NCBI GenBank assembly: GCA_001599915.1
Contig: BCIG01000027.1
Coordinates: forward strand, 124,001-188,000
DNA from: Symbiotaphrina buchneri
Taxonomy: Eukaryota; Ascomycota; Symbiotaphrinales; Symbiotaphrinaceae
Reading direction: 5' to 3'
Length of the DNA: 64,000 nt
The notes under the pieces were generated by a model. That model ran no database searches, was not told the DNA's origin, and saw nothing but the letters and a program-made list of their open reading frames with translations. Below, piece after piece: positions 45,501 through 57,357 of this stretch. Positions within the stretch are counted from its first letter, which is position 1. Each line of letters begins with the position of its first letter. The position numbers were made by a program, and so were the translations under genes.

Positions 45501-48500
45501 GAGCGATTGGCAAGGCACAATTGCCCCCAGAACTGGAAGTTGAGCCCTTGGGGGATCTCGTCACGAGAATCCTCTATCGCCTGAGGTTCACCGCAGAGCA
45601 ACGACCATTCGATACTGTATCCCTCAACTACATGTTCCCCCTCATATTCACTGTGCTTAATGCCGGGGGTATAGGGCGAAGTTCCGGTGAAGAGGCGGAT
45701 GAGCAGATTGTTCTCTGTCTCGAGTTTTTGTCTTACCATGCTGAAGCATGTTCTGACACCCATATTCCACGAACTGAGGTGCTTTCAACTCTTATATCAT
45801 CTATGCAGAAGTATACACAGCACTACAAACTCATCAAAGATTGCTTTCAGGACGTTTGCAGGAGTATCGCAGCAAACATCACTGAGCAGGAACTTTCTAC
45901 GGTTTTGTCTGGGGTCACCGTACCTCAAATTGCTGTGCGGACTGCTGTGCTTCAAGCCATTGATGCTGAGCTCGACCTGACAGACCTGGACTTTTCAGAA
46001 GCAATTTGGCTTGCATGCCATGACGATGTAGACGAGAACGCTGAGATAGCTCGATCAATCTGGGAAGAGAATGCTCTAGACACGGAGCCGGATTCTGCAA
46101 TCAAGCTGCTTCCTTATCTGGAAAGCAAGGACAAGCAACTGCGTCGCGCGGCTGCGAGGGCACTCGCAGACACGGTTGCTTCATACCCGTCGACATTCCC
46201 GGAGATTTTGCGAAGGTTGGAAGATTTGTACAAGGAGAGAGCAAAGCCTCCAGTTCCGGAAAGAGACGAATACGGGATGCCGAGAAAGAAGGATTTGACA
46301 GACCCCTGGGAATCAAGAAGTGGCGTGGCTTCGGCTTTCAAAGAAGCAGCGGCGGTTTTCCAACCCGAAAGTCTCGTTCAGTTCATACGATTTTTGATTG
46401 AAGACGGTCCCCTCGGTGATCGTAATCCAGAAGTTAGGGATGAGATGGTTGAGGCAGCTACAACAATCATCGCCAACCATGGTAATGCGCAGGTTGAGGA
46501 ACTCATGAAGACATTCGAGCAAACTCTCGAGACGTCTGACAAGGGCTCTGAGACTGCTGACCTGATCAATGAAGCTGTGATCATCCTCTACGGGGCGCTT
46601 GCCCGTCATCTCAAATCAGGAGATCCACGTATACCGCAGGTGATCGGCCGATTACTTGCCACGCTCAGCACCCCTTCGGAGACTGTCCAGTATGCTGTTG
46701 CTGAGTGTCTGCCACCCCTTGTTCGAGCATCCAGCGAATCCGTGCCGGACTATGTGCGACAGATGTTGGATCAGCTCTTCCAGGGCAAAAAGTACGCTGC
46801 TCGCAGAGGAGCTGCTTATGGTCTAGCAGGGATAGTGAAAGGAAGAGGAATATCAGCACTGCGTGAATTCCGCATCATGTCGACCTTGAAAGCTGCCATC
46901 GAAAACAAGAAGGACGCCAATCATAGACAAGGCGCTTTGCTTGCCTACGAGCTATTTTCTTTAATCTTGGGCAGAATGTTCGAGCCCTATGTGATCCAGA
47001 TCGTACCGCAGCTGCTTTCCAGCTTCGGAGACAGCAATGCCGATGTACGTGAGGCTTGTTTGGACGCAGCGAAGACATGCTTCTCAAATCTCAGTTCATA
47101 CGGTGTCAAGCTGATCCTCCCGACACTTTTGGAAGGCCTGGACGAACAACAATGGAGGAGCAAGAAGGGTGCTTGTGACTTGCTCGGCGCTATGGCTTAT
47201 CTCGACCCGCAACAATTAGCACACAGCCTGCCTGACATCATTCCTCCCTTGACGAATGTGCTGAATGACAGTCACAAAGAGGTTAGGGCATCAGCCAATC
47301 GCAGTCTGCAACGTTTTGGAGAAGTCATCAGTAATCCGGAGATCAAGGGTCTTGTCGGTATCCTTCTCAAAGCACTTAGTGACCCGACCAAATATACAGA
47401 TGATGCGCTTGATGCGCTCATCAAAGTGTCCTTCCTTCATTACCTGGACGCGCCATCTCTCGCTCTTGTTGTTCGCATACTTGAACGTGGCTTGAGTGAC
47501 CGCTCCGCGACAAAACGCAAGTCGGCTCAGATAATAGGCAGTTTGGCACATCTCACCGAGCGAAAGGACCTTGTTGCTCACTTACCCATTTTAATCGCAG
47601 GCCTCAAACTTGCGATTGTTGATCCCGTTCCGACGACTCGAGCAACTGCTTCGAAAGCTCTCGGTTCACTCATTGAAAAGTTGGGCGAAGATGCTATGCC
47701 GGATCTCATCCCCAGTCTCATGGCAACTCTCAAGTCTGATACTGGGGCGGGTGACAGGCTTGGCTCAGCTCAAGCGCTTAGTGAAGTTCTGGCCGGGCTT
47801 GGTACCACTCGTTTGGAAGAAACCTTGCCAACATTATTACAGAATGCTTCGAGCAACAAGCCATCCGTGCGCGAAGGTTTCATGTCACTGTTCATTTTCT
47901 TACCTGCTTGTTTCGGAAACAGTTTTGCTGCCTATCTCAACAAGATTATCCCGCCAATCTTGTCCGGTTTGGCAGATGATGTAGAATCCATTAGAGATAC
48001 TGCTCTAAGAGCTGGCCGCCTCCTTGTCAAGAACTTTGCGACCAAATCTATCGACTTGCTTCTCCCAGAACTCGAACGCGGTTTGGCAGATGATAACTAC
48101 AGGATCCGTCTCAGTTCCGTTGAGTTGGTAGGCGATCTTTTGTTCAACCTGACAGGTATAACCAGAAAAGTGGAAACAGAAGAGGAAGAACCGGAGGAGT
48201 TTGCGCCAGAAGCTCAGTCATCGCTCCTGGAGGTACTTGGGGAGGAAAGGCGCAACAGGATCTTGTCATCTCTGTACATCTGTCGTTGCGATACTTCTGG
48301 TCTGGTTCGTACAGCGGCTATCAATATCTGGAAAGTGCTCGTGTCCAGTCCAAGGACTCTCAAAGACTTGACCCCGACCCTCACTCAACTCATCATTCGC
48401 CGTCTTGGAAGTCCCAACATGGAACAAAAGGTCATTGCTGGCAATGCGCTGGGCGAGCTTATCCGCAAAGCTGGCGAAGGGGTGCTGTCAACCTTGCTAC

Positions 48501-50971
48501 CTACGCTTGAAGAAGGGCTGCAGACTACGACCGACGCCGATGCGAAACAGGGCATCTCGATTGCTTTGCGAGAACTTATCACCTCGGCGTCTCCTGAAGC
48601 CCTCGAGGACTACGAGAAGACCCTGATCTCGGTGGTTCGGACTGCTCTGGTCGATCCCGACGAAGATGTTCGAGAAGCAGCCGCAGAAGCATTCGACGCC
48701 CTGCAAAGAGCACTTGGCAACAAGGCCGTCAACCAGGTTCTACCGCACCTGCTCAATTTGCTTAGCACCGAAGGCGAGGAAGAGAATGCTCTGGCAGCAC
48801 TGCTGACTTTGCTCACCGATAATACACGTTCGAACATCATATTGCCAAACCTCATCCCTACCCTTCTGGTACCGCCAGTGACCGCTTTCAATGCCAAGGC
48901 CCTTGCATCACTCTCAACCGTTGCTGGCACAGCAATGACTCGCAGGTTACCTAATATACTCAACGCTCTTCTGGACAGCAGCATCCAAGCCAGGGACGAA
49001 GTGTTGCGAGAAGAGCTTCACAACTCCTTCGATGCGATTCTGCTTAACGTGGATGAATTCGATGGCCTGAATACCGCTATGAGCGTCATGTTGGGCTTGA
49101 TGAAAAATGATGATCACAGGAAACGCGCGGCAGCGGCACGACACCTGGCTAAATTCTTCTCTGCAACTGAGATTGACTATTCCAGATATTACCAAGACCT
49201 CATCCGTGTTTTGCTCATATCCTTGGATGACCGTGACATGGAGGTTGTCAAGGCGGGCTGGAGTGCGCTGAATGAGTTAACGCAACACTTGAGAAAGGAA
49301 GAAATGGAGTCGCTCGTCATTCCCACACGCCAGGCACTGCAACATGTGGGCGTGCCAGGCTCTAACCTCCCCGGATTTGGCCTGCCCAAGGGCATCAACG
49401 CTATCCTGCCGATATTCTTGCAGGGCTTGATGAACGGTACCGCGGAGCAGCGTAGTCAAGCAGCCCTGGCTATTTCAGATATAATTGATCGTACCAGCGG
49501 AGAATCATTACGGCCATTCGTTACTCAAATTACCGGTCCTTTGATCAGGGTGGTATCCGAACGTTCTGTTGATGTCAAAGGTGCGACTATTTCTCCCATG
49601 ACCAAATACTTTAACTGACTTGAACCCTACAGCTGCAATATTGTTGACTCTGAATAATCTTCTTGAGAAGATCCCGACATTCCTCAAGCCTTTCTTGCCT
49701 CAATTGCAGCGTACTTTCGCTAAGTCGCTCGCGGACACCTCCAGTGAAGTCCTTCGGACCCGGGCAGCCAAAGCTTTGGGGACACTAATTACACTGACTC
49801 CTCGTATCGATCCACTTATTGCTGGTGAGTATTTGGTCCAGCTTCTAGGGGCTTTTATGCTTATCGCTATTTACAGAACTCGTCACTGGATCCAAGACAA
49901 CGGACCCGGGTGTCAAGAATGCAATGCTTAGAGCTCTCTACGAGGTTGTAAGCAAAGCGGGAGCGAATATGAGTGATGCATCGAGGACCGCTGTATTAGG
50001 CTTGATAGACATGGAGGTGGACGAGTCAGATGGTAACTGGAAACCTTTCTTTGCTTGATAGGCTATGTGCTGACTGTAACAGACGCAATGGCTATCACCA
50101 ATGCCCGTTTATTGGGAGCACTGATAAAGAACTTGCCGGCAGAGACCAGTGGTTCTCTTGTCAAGTACCGTACTCTTTTCACAACCATTTTTGCAGCGGC
50201 TAACACTGTACAGAACTCGGATATTGACTTCCAAGCCCAGCAAAGCCTCCGTGTTAGGACTCAATGCTGTATTACTCGAATCTCCGCAGGTCTTGACGGG
50301 TAATTTCGCTGAGCAGACTTCTACGATCATATGCCAGGGTATCACGTCGAAGAGTGTATGGCTTCTACCTTGTCTATAGCCGCTTTGTCTCTGAGCTAAC
50401 GGAATCGCAGACATTTGTGGCGGATAATTCAGTGCTTGCAGCGGGCAAGTACCTCCTTACCGAGACAGGCACAAACAAAAACTTCGAAAATACAAAGCCC
50501 CTGTTCGAGGCATTAGCTCAAGTGGTGACTCCTGGCAATCCTGCCGATACCAGACGCCTTGCATTGGTGGTCATTCGCACCGTCAGCCGGATCAATAACG
50601 ACATTGTACGACCGCATCTTGCGCTTCTCGCTCCAGCAGTCTTTGCCGGCGTCCGCGACCCTGTCATACCGGTCAAGCTGTCTGCAGAAGGAGCTTTCGT
50701 CGCATTGTTCTCAGTCACTGAAGAGGAAGGAGCGGTCTACGAGAAGTACATTGCCGGTCCTGGTGCCGAGTTGCCAGCCAATACGAAAAGGAGCACGGGC
50801 GACTATTTCAAGAGGGTTGCCCTACGGCTTGGGAGCCAGGCAAGAGAAAGACGAGAGGCTGAAGGCGGGCAAGGAGGTCTCGGCTTGTCAAGTGATGAGG
50901 TAGACGATGAAAAGGAGGTGTGGAGCGTCGGGAAGATGGACCTCGGAGAAGGTCAGTTTTCTGATGAGTAA
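42521..50971 (+). CDS. gcn1: GCN1, activator of the eIF2-alpha kinase GCN2
   Basis: Eight exons: 42521-42650, 42734-44823, 44870-49580, 49633-49824, 49877-50032, 50083-50164, 50214-50355 and 50411-50971. The coding length is 8064 bp, giving 2687 residues, the usual size for the family. It is almost entirely HEAT-type helical repeats (for example [20 protein letters not shown]). An eEF3-like central region runs around 1340-1660, with [20 protein letters not shown] near residue 1380. GCN1 rides on translating ribosomes with GCN20, senses uncharged-tRNA or collided-ribosome states, and activates GCN2, which then phosphorylates eIF2-alpha. The C-terminal third normally contains the GCN2 RWD-binding surface. 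The C terminus is acidic ([12 protein letters not shown]...GQFSDE). Intron 1 uses a less common GTTGGT donor. Exon 7 was placed by the required frame ([18 protein letters not shown]). Confidence 0.95.
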
Positions 50972-51306
50972 AGGAACGTCATATTGAGAGACGAGATTTG
51001 GTCGGCATTAGAATTGTTGTCTCATAGCGTGCATCTGTGGAATGGAAAAGCAATGGGATGTTATGCATTTGGCATTTTGGCCTCGAGTAATCCAGCAGTG
51101 CTGCGTCACTTTGATACGGTATCTTCCGCGCTTTCAGCTTTGGTGCTAGTGGAAGCGGAGGGCTTGAAGCCCTAACGCCCACGATTGGTTCGCTTATTCA
51201 GCAGGAGCCTCCACACTGTAACCTCGACTTCTTTCTCACGACGACAGCGATAAGCCAGCAACACCCATCGACCGACCATCGCCGACGACCAGCCAAAGAT
51301 TCAAGA
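50972..51306 (+). promoter_or_regulatory. Promoter and leader of the eL19 gene
   Basis: 335 bp between the GCN1 stop and the first two bases of the eL19 start codon. It includes the GCN1 3' UTR. The last 100 bp are CT/CA-rich (CTCGACTTCTTTCTCACGAC, then repeated CGACC and CCAGC words), as expected for a ribosomal-protein leader. No specific site is claimed. Confidence 0.5.
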
Positions 51307-52269
51307 TGTAAGGATGCCAGCCTCATCGTACCTGTGCAAGCCATGATGTGTGAAGATTGGGATGGATCATTGCACTTTTTGCGCGATCTATCGATGAACT
51401 ATCGATCACGTCATGAATGCTTCGTCACAAACACTTCATGATGATCCATCAAGATCCATCAGCTAACGGATCATTTCCATTTCATAGGGTCAACCTTCGA
51501 ACTCAGAAGCGGCTCGCTGCCGCCGTCGTCGGCTGTGGCAAGCGCAAGATCTGGCTTGACCCCAACGAGGTCAACGAGATCTCCAACGCCAACTCCCGTC
51601 AAACCATCCGCAAGCTCGTTTCTGATGGCCTCATCATCCGGAAGCCCGTCACCATGCACTCCCGCTCCAGGGCTCGGGAACTGAACGCCGCGAGGCGGAT
51701 CGGCAGACACAGGGGTTTCGGTAAGAGGAAGGGTACCAAGGATGCCAGAATGCCTAGGTATGTTCCTATATTTCTGTTTGCGTAGCTGGACATCGTTGGG
51801 AAATCACTCCGACAAAGTTTTCAGGAGTGGACCGAAAGCTAATGATGAATGTCTTACAGCCAAGTCCTATGGATGCGCCGTCTCCGTGTCCTCCGTCGTC
51901 TTCTTGTCAAGTACCGTGCGTCTGGCAAGATTGACAAGCACCTGTACCACGAACTCTACCACCTGAGCAAGGGTAACACCTTCAAGCACAAGCGCGCTTT
52001 GGTCGAACACGTATGTCTTGCCCATTTACTTTCGACCTTCGGGTCGATTCCGTATTCGGACTGCTGGTCTACGCCAATGATGAATATTCGCTTACATTCC
52101 TGCCATATAGATCCACAGAGCCAAGGCTGAGAAGCAACGTGAGCGTATCCTCAAGGAGGAGATGGACGCCAAGCGTGCGAAGACCAAGGCTGCCCGCGAG
52201 AGGAGACAAGAGCGTGTCAATGCCAAGAGGAACGCCTTGGTCGGAGAGGAAGAGCCCAAGGAGGAGTAA
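51307..52269 (+). CDS. rpl19: 60S ribosomal protein eL19 (L19)
   Basis: Four exons: 51307-51308, 51488-51757, 51860-52010 and 52111-52269, giving 193 residues, the normal family size. The first coding exon is only the A and T of the start codon; the G comes after a 179-bp intron (AAG-AT|GTAAGG ... CATAG|GGTCAAC), producing [20 protein letters not shown]. The rest is diagnostic: [35 protein letters not shown] and the long basic C-terminal helix ending [15 protein letters not shown]. eL19 lies at the large-subunit surface and forms an inter-subunit bridge. A start codon split by an intron at this position is also present in Saccharomyces RPL19A/B (from memory of the gene models). It sits 335 bp behind GCN1 on the same strand. 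Confidence 0.96.
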
Positions 52270-53355
52270 TGGAGTCGCCTACTGGGAGTTGTGGAAGGGA
52301 TTCTGCAACATGATTATCTCTGGTTGCGGAGCATGGTCGATTTTTATGTGGCTATGGCTTCTTTGAAATGTCATGCATGTAGATCGGAATTCAAGGAAAT
52401 GAGATTTCGGTCTATCACGGAGATCACCTGTTGCACGTTACTGTGTCGATCTTGTCATACCGTGGACAATTGGCCGGGGGTTTAACACCTTGTCTGACGG
52501 GCTGCCATTGTAAACCCTCCAGTTCCCAAAAGCATAGGTACATCAGGTAGGAGAGAGCTTCGCTCCAGATCCAGTCACGAATATCGTGAGCTCAATGAGT
52601 CTTCGGACCGTTATTTTGTTGAGTTACGTGGGAGCTTGTAGGAGACCTTTTGGCAAAATTTGGTGGTTTCGATGACGGAGCATTGATAGATGACTCAGTC
52701 TCTGCACCTGAAACAGTCGGAACATCCCAAGGAGTCAATGGCAGCCAATGCTGCTGGAAGAACAAGCCTTCATCAGTTGGACATCTTGTGTCAAAGACCC
52801 TGACTGGTATCAGAAGTATACATCTCATTATGTCTTCTTCCCTTTCAGCGGATGGGCGGTCTCTGGTAGAGAATTGACATGACGATGCCGGGCTGTGCTA
52901 GGAAGTTACAGCCCCCTCGTTTGCTCTATCTGCAGCGGAAGTGCAATCCGATATACGCTTCACCTGTGACTTAGAGGCACAATGCGCTCTCAAAATATGA
53001 CCAATAGACCTTTGTTGCATATGCCTAGTGAAACCTGGTATATCTCCAACAGGAAGCCATGAATTGGTTGACTTTTCTGCGTATCATGCGGTTCAAACTT
53101 CAAGAGGCCTCTGTCTCGTTCCAGTTCACGCAGGAATCTATGTGCTTCTTGTATCTCCTTGTTCTATTTCTACTTTCATCTGACTTCACATATTCACGTA
53201 TGTTGTTGTTGCTCTTGACAGTTACAAGCCTCATTCACTACCATAACGATGTCCTTATAATGTGCTTCATCCCGGGCTGAAAGCCATGAGCAAGGACAAC
53301 CATACACTTCCGCCCTCCACGTCAAGCCAGCTTACATCGAAGCGCAGCTTACACG
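52270..53355. other. Intergenic
   Basis: About 1.1 kb between eL19 and the secreted ferritin-like gene. It contains the eL19 3' UTR and the next promoter. No other feature recognised. Confidence 0.5.
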
Positions 53356-54401
53356 ATGCATTTCTTCTCAAGCATCATGGTGTTCGTTGGTCATTTGCTT
53401 TTAGCATTAGCTGCGCCCGCCCTCAGGAGTCAATATCAGATCGCAGGCCTTCCCCTTCCTTCCAACGTCTCGACCACCGCTGGCGGCGGCATACTTAATG
53501 CTCCCCTTCCAAGCAACATATCGTCAGCTGCAATCGCGGGATTCCAGACAGCCAATTACTTGGATAATCTAGAGGCTGCTTTCTTCAAAGCCGGTCTCCA
53601 TAACCTCACCACGATTTGGAACACGACTTCCTATCCAGCGAACACGCTCACCGTCGTCTCCAAGGTCGCCGCTCAAGAACAAGTCCATGTCGCTACGATC
53701 GAGACCCTTCTCACGGCGTTCAATGCTACTACGATGGAGCCATGCACTTACCGGTTCCCTGTCACGGAACCAGCATCGTTCCTCACTCTAGCGTCCGTCA
53801 TCACGACCGTGGGCCTCGGTGCGGTGAACGCTCTTACTTCCGCACTCGCCCTCACGGATCCCCTTTTGATCCCTTCAACGGCGTCTATACTCTCTGTGGA
53901 ATCTCGACACGATGCATTCTTTCGCTCTGTGGGCGGTGGCCTGGTTCCCAACCCAGCACCGTTCGATACACAATTGTCGCCGATTTTCGCATACAACCTA
54001 GCGCGTCCTTTCATCGTGCAAGGGACTTGTTTCAATATCCTGCCGTATGCAGCTCTCCCCTCTCTCACGATCATCTCGTCGGTTAACGGAAGTTCTACTG
54101 GTCCTACCTTCCCGAATGTGACGGCAGCACCGCTGATGTCTGTCACCTTCACCTTCGACACGGATGCCATAGCACAGCAGCTCCTAGTCGCAAGCCACTC
54201 TACGCCGCATGGGTGAATCAAGCGAATAAGCCGGCGTACACTCTGGTCACACTCTTGGGGACAGGAAAAGGTGTGGCGGACGTCCCGGCGGGAGTCGAGG
54301 GCATGGCATTCGTGGTGCTTACGCTGGAGACGGGTGCGGAAGATGTGGATCAGCTGTCAGAGACGACGCTTGTAGGACCGGCGGCTGTGATTATCTCATA
54401 G
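53356..54401 (+). CDS. Secreted ferritin-like (Rds1-type) protein, apparent frameshift
   Basis: ATG 53356 opens a 286-codon frame with a signal peptide (MVFVGHLLLALAAPAL region, first 20-25 residues). A ferritin-like domain follows: SSAAIAGFQTANYLDNLEAA, then VSKVAAQEQVHVATIETLL, the paired Glu/His helices of the Ferritin_2 family. The frame closes at 54214-54216, but the conserved continuation (LYAAWVNQANKPAYTLVTLL ... PAGVEGMAFVVLT) is found in another frame, from about 54190 to the TAG at 54399-54401. One missing base between about 54175 and 54200 would account for this, either a sequencing error or a real recent lesion. No GT-AG intron explains it well. With the tail included the product is about 348 residues, normal for this family, whose fungal members are cell-surface proteins induced by stress or nutrient signals. 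N-glycosylation sequons are frequent (NVST, NISS, NLTT). Confidence 0.72.
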
Positions 54402-55544
54402 ATGTTTGACTGGCCTGCGGTCCTGTGCGTTGTGGCTTTTCTGCATGGTGATGCCATTTCTCTCAGAAAGGCTGGTTTGAAACTGGGTGAGAGAAGTACA
54501 GTAGCTTTCCATCTGCTTCTGCAGCATTGTTCATGAATGAAAGGAAGTCTCGTTGATCTCTCACCCGAATTGGGTTCTCCCTGTGCTTCCATGGGATCCA
54601 TGTGCGTAGGTGGTTGCTTCATAGACCCATATCGACATATATTTGGCCTCTATTGCTAGCAAGTAGCCCCCTGTCCAGCATTTAGGAGGCAACGAAGAGG
54701 GAAGAGAGAGCAAGTTAACATGGCGCAAGTGCCTGGTCTCCCAAATGACAGTCATAAAGCGTCGCCTATCATCAGATGTCGCATCTGACCTCCCTCCGTA
54801 ATTCGCGATGTCCCCTTGCCAGCAGTTCAGCACCATAGTAGGGCTGTCGTATTAGAGGGCTATCATTCGGGTCGTCCAAGTCCACGGTTAGATGTCCCCT
54901 CTCGCTTTGCACCAGTTCCGGGGAGTAATATAGTAATAATAGTAATGCATGCACACATATGGACATACGAGAGAACTACGGATTGTAATCGTTTTTTTGA
55001 AGACGCTATTTTTGCATTGTATTTTCACATTTATTTCCTTGCTTTCTTCGTTCTCACGCTGCTCACAGTCAAAGTCAACCTACTGCATACAAAAGCTATT
55101 CATAGCTAAGGTACCTCTTCTATCAAGCACATCTTCTCCCCGTTATCCCCTACGGCCCTTGAACTGAAAGACATCGCTCTCACTAGGAGTACACCTCCTT
55201 TAAGATAGGGACGGTACCTTAGGTAAGGGGGAACCGCCAACCACGGCCGGCCAAACCTTCCAAAGGCTCCAAATCCGCCAAACGCTCCAAACGAGCAAAA
55301 GCCGACAAACCACCGCTACAGTACTGGGCACTTTTCGAGTCTCAACAACACCACTTTGTTAGAAGCGATATGAATCCATCCCATCACAGCCGTCTCGGCG
55401 TATTGCTTTCTGCCCTTTGACCCGAAATGGAACCAGTCTTCCTCCTACTTCCACCAGAAGCAATGCCCCCCTAAAAGCCTCCCCCCTAAAGGACCCCTAA
55501 GCATCACCACCACCAGTCCACCACCCACCAGTTTACCAACAAAC

Positions 55545-55568
55545 AGCCAAACAGCCAAACAGCCAAAC
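55545..55568 (+). repeat. Tandem AAACAGCC repeat, three units
   Basis: CCAAACAGCC-type 8-bp units in direct succession inside CA-rich non-coding DNA. Probably slippage. Confidence 0.8.
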
Positions 55569-55650
55569 CGTCCACCGGTGCACGGCACGCCTAGACAGTC
55601 TCGAGTGTCTTGGCAAGCTTGTTACATATTGCAAAACACAAGGCACACAC

Positions 55651-55668
55651 ACACACACACAAACACAC
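55651..55668 (+). repeat. CA dinucleotide microsatellite
   Basis: About nine CA units followed by an imperfect continuation (AAACACACAAC). Ordinary microsatellite. Confidence 0.85.
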
Positions 55669-56034
55669 AACTCTCCGAGTCCCGTTGACTGACTCGCGCA
55701 TGCGTACCTGCGTGCTTCTGCGGGAGTACCTGCATCTTGGTCTTGGTCTTGCATAAGGGTACGGTATTTCGTACCCAACTGCACCCTGCATAATGCTCAG
55801 GACTACATCGTCATCCCGTCTTTACGTCCCATTTGTAAAACTGCACCGAACGCCGCGGGCAACAGCAACGGCGATGATAATGATGACGATGATTCCGTAA
55901 AAGAATTGGCAATACTGATCAGCAGTAAGAATGGATAGGCAACTACTAGGTAAACTGTCTACAACCTGACCGAAGATCCCTTTTCCTCTGATGTACGCAA
56001 ACCGCCTCGCCGTCCTCGCCGTCTCAAGGCCCGT

Positions 56035-56058
56035 AGGTACCTCTTACCAGAGGTACCT
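56035..56058. repeat. Inverted repeat built on AGGTACCT
   Basis: AGGTACCTCT, spacer TACC, AGAGGTACCT: perfect 10-bp arms. Each arm contains the AGGTACCT palindrome that recurs in the gene-poor parts of the window. Confidence 0.85.
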
Positions 56059-57357
56059 CACACCCTACAAGACTCAAGCAGATCGAACCAATCAGAGCCC
56101 ACGCATCTCCTCTTTCCTAAGGTAAACTTGGTAAACACTGCGAAAAGCCAAAGCCAAAGGTACCTAGGTACTTCGTGCCTTAGGAGGTCCAAGCACCCAA
56201 AAATCACCACAAACACAAACACACAAACCAAACAGCGCCAACTGAACTAAACAGCTTAGCGTCTACGAATACCAACACAACAACTGCAGCCGAGCTAGCA
56301 CCACTAGCGGAATAGCTGGCGCGCCACAAGCACGCGAGCGCCAGGCAAGCGGCAACTCAGTTCAGAGGTTGTTCGTCAGGTTCTGTCATGTCACCCACTG
56401 CGCTCAGGGGAGCAGTGAAGCTTTCGGGGGTTCGGGGCCTGCCCACTTTCTGGCTCCTAGCATTACGCAACCACCATACTGACCGATCTGGTACGGATAT
56501 GGGCAGCTCGTCAGGGACATATTTCCAAAATGATCAAAGTCACACGAGACGGTCGTCACTCATGTGGAGGATATATGTAGTAGAATGGAAGCGGGTCAAA
56601 AGACCAACCATCGCCCCAATATTTGCGAGTTCCTGAACAGATGGTATCTTGTCATCCGGACAGAGAAAAACAAAGGATCCCAAGTCTATCTCTATCCTGT
56701 AGATTTTCCATCCAGAAAACAACACAAACATAAGACGATAGCCAGTAAAAACCACCCGGGATATTACAACAGAAAGTCTGCAGAAGTGTGATTGGCAAAG
56801 CCAAAAGGGGGTTTCGGATGGTATCACTGTCGGTTCGAACGAGGGCAAGATACTACAGGCGCAAACATGTCACGACGGATGCAAGACTGCAGCTAGCACC
56901 AGAAGTGCCAGTTTGAGCAGGTAGCAAGATGCACGCACGTTGCGAACAAGACGAGTGAGAGAGAAAACAGGTAGGCGACTGCCACCGTCCTTCGTTTTAC
57001 CACGTAAATGATTACAGATTGAATGTGACGATCAAAAGAAGTGTCGCGACTCCACCGTACAGGTATTTAATTGCCAGCGAGCGCCATGTGAAGAGAAGAC
57101 GAGACGTGAGAAACCCCCGGACCCCAAACGCAATGCATGTTTATCTTCGGATCGTAAGACGGCGGGAATCATGTTGTAAAACGATGAGGCGGATGCGATT
57201 AGGGTGGATCCAAAGGCCGTCAGCGTCCGCTTCCCGACTTGAACCACGAGGTCATTGGTGTGTGAAAGTGAAACCCATTATGCAAGAACCCAAGTCGCCT
57301 CCAACCCATCGCTGGTCATATCGATCGAAGGCGAAGCAATCCAACGGTCAAGCACGC

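Larger units (their letters stand above)
54402..57357. other. Gene-poor region with simple repeats and GGTACC motifs
   Basis: About 3 kb without a recognisable gene. It holds a small AAACAGCC tandem repeat (about 55545-55568), a CA-dinucleotide run (about 55651-55668) and several GGTACC-containing palindromes (55108-55116, 55212-55228, 56035-56058, 56160-56171). The right 300 bp should be the 3' UTR of the ccg-6-like gene. Confidence 0.5.
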
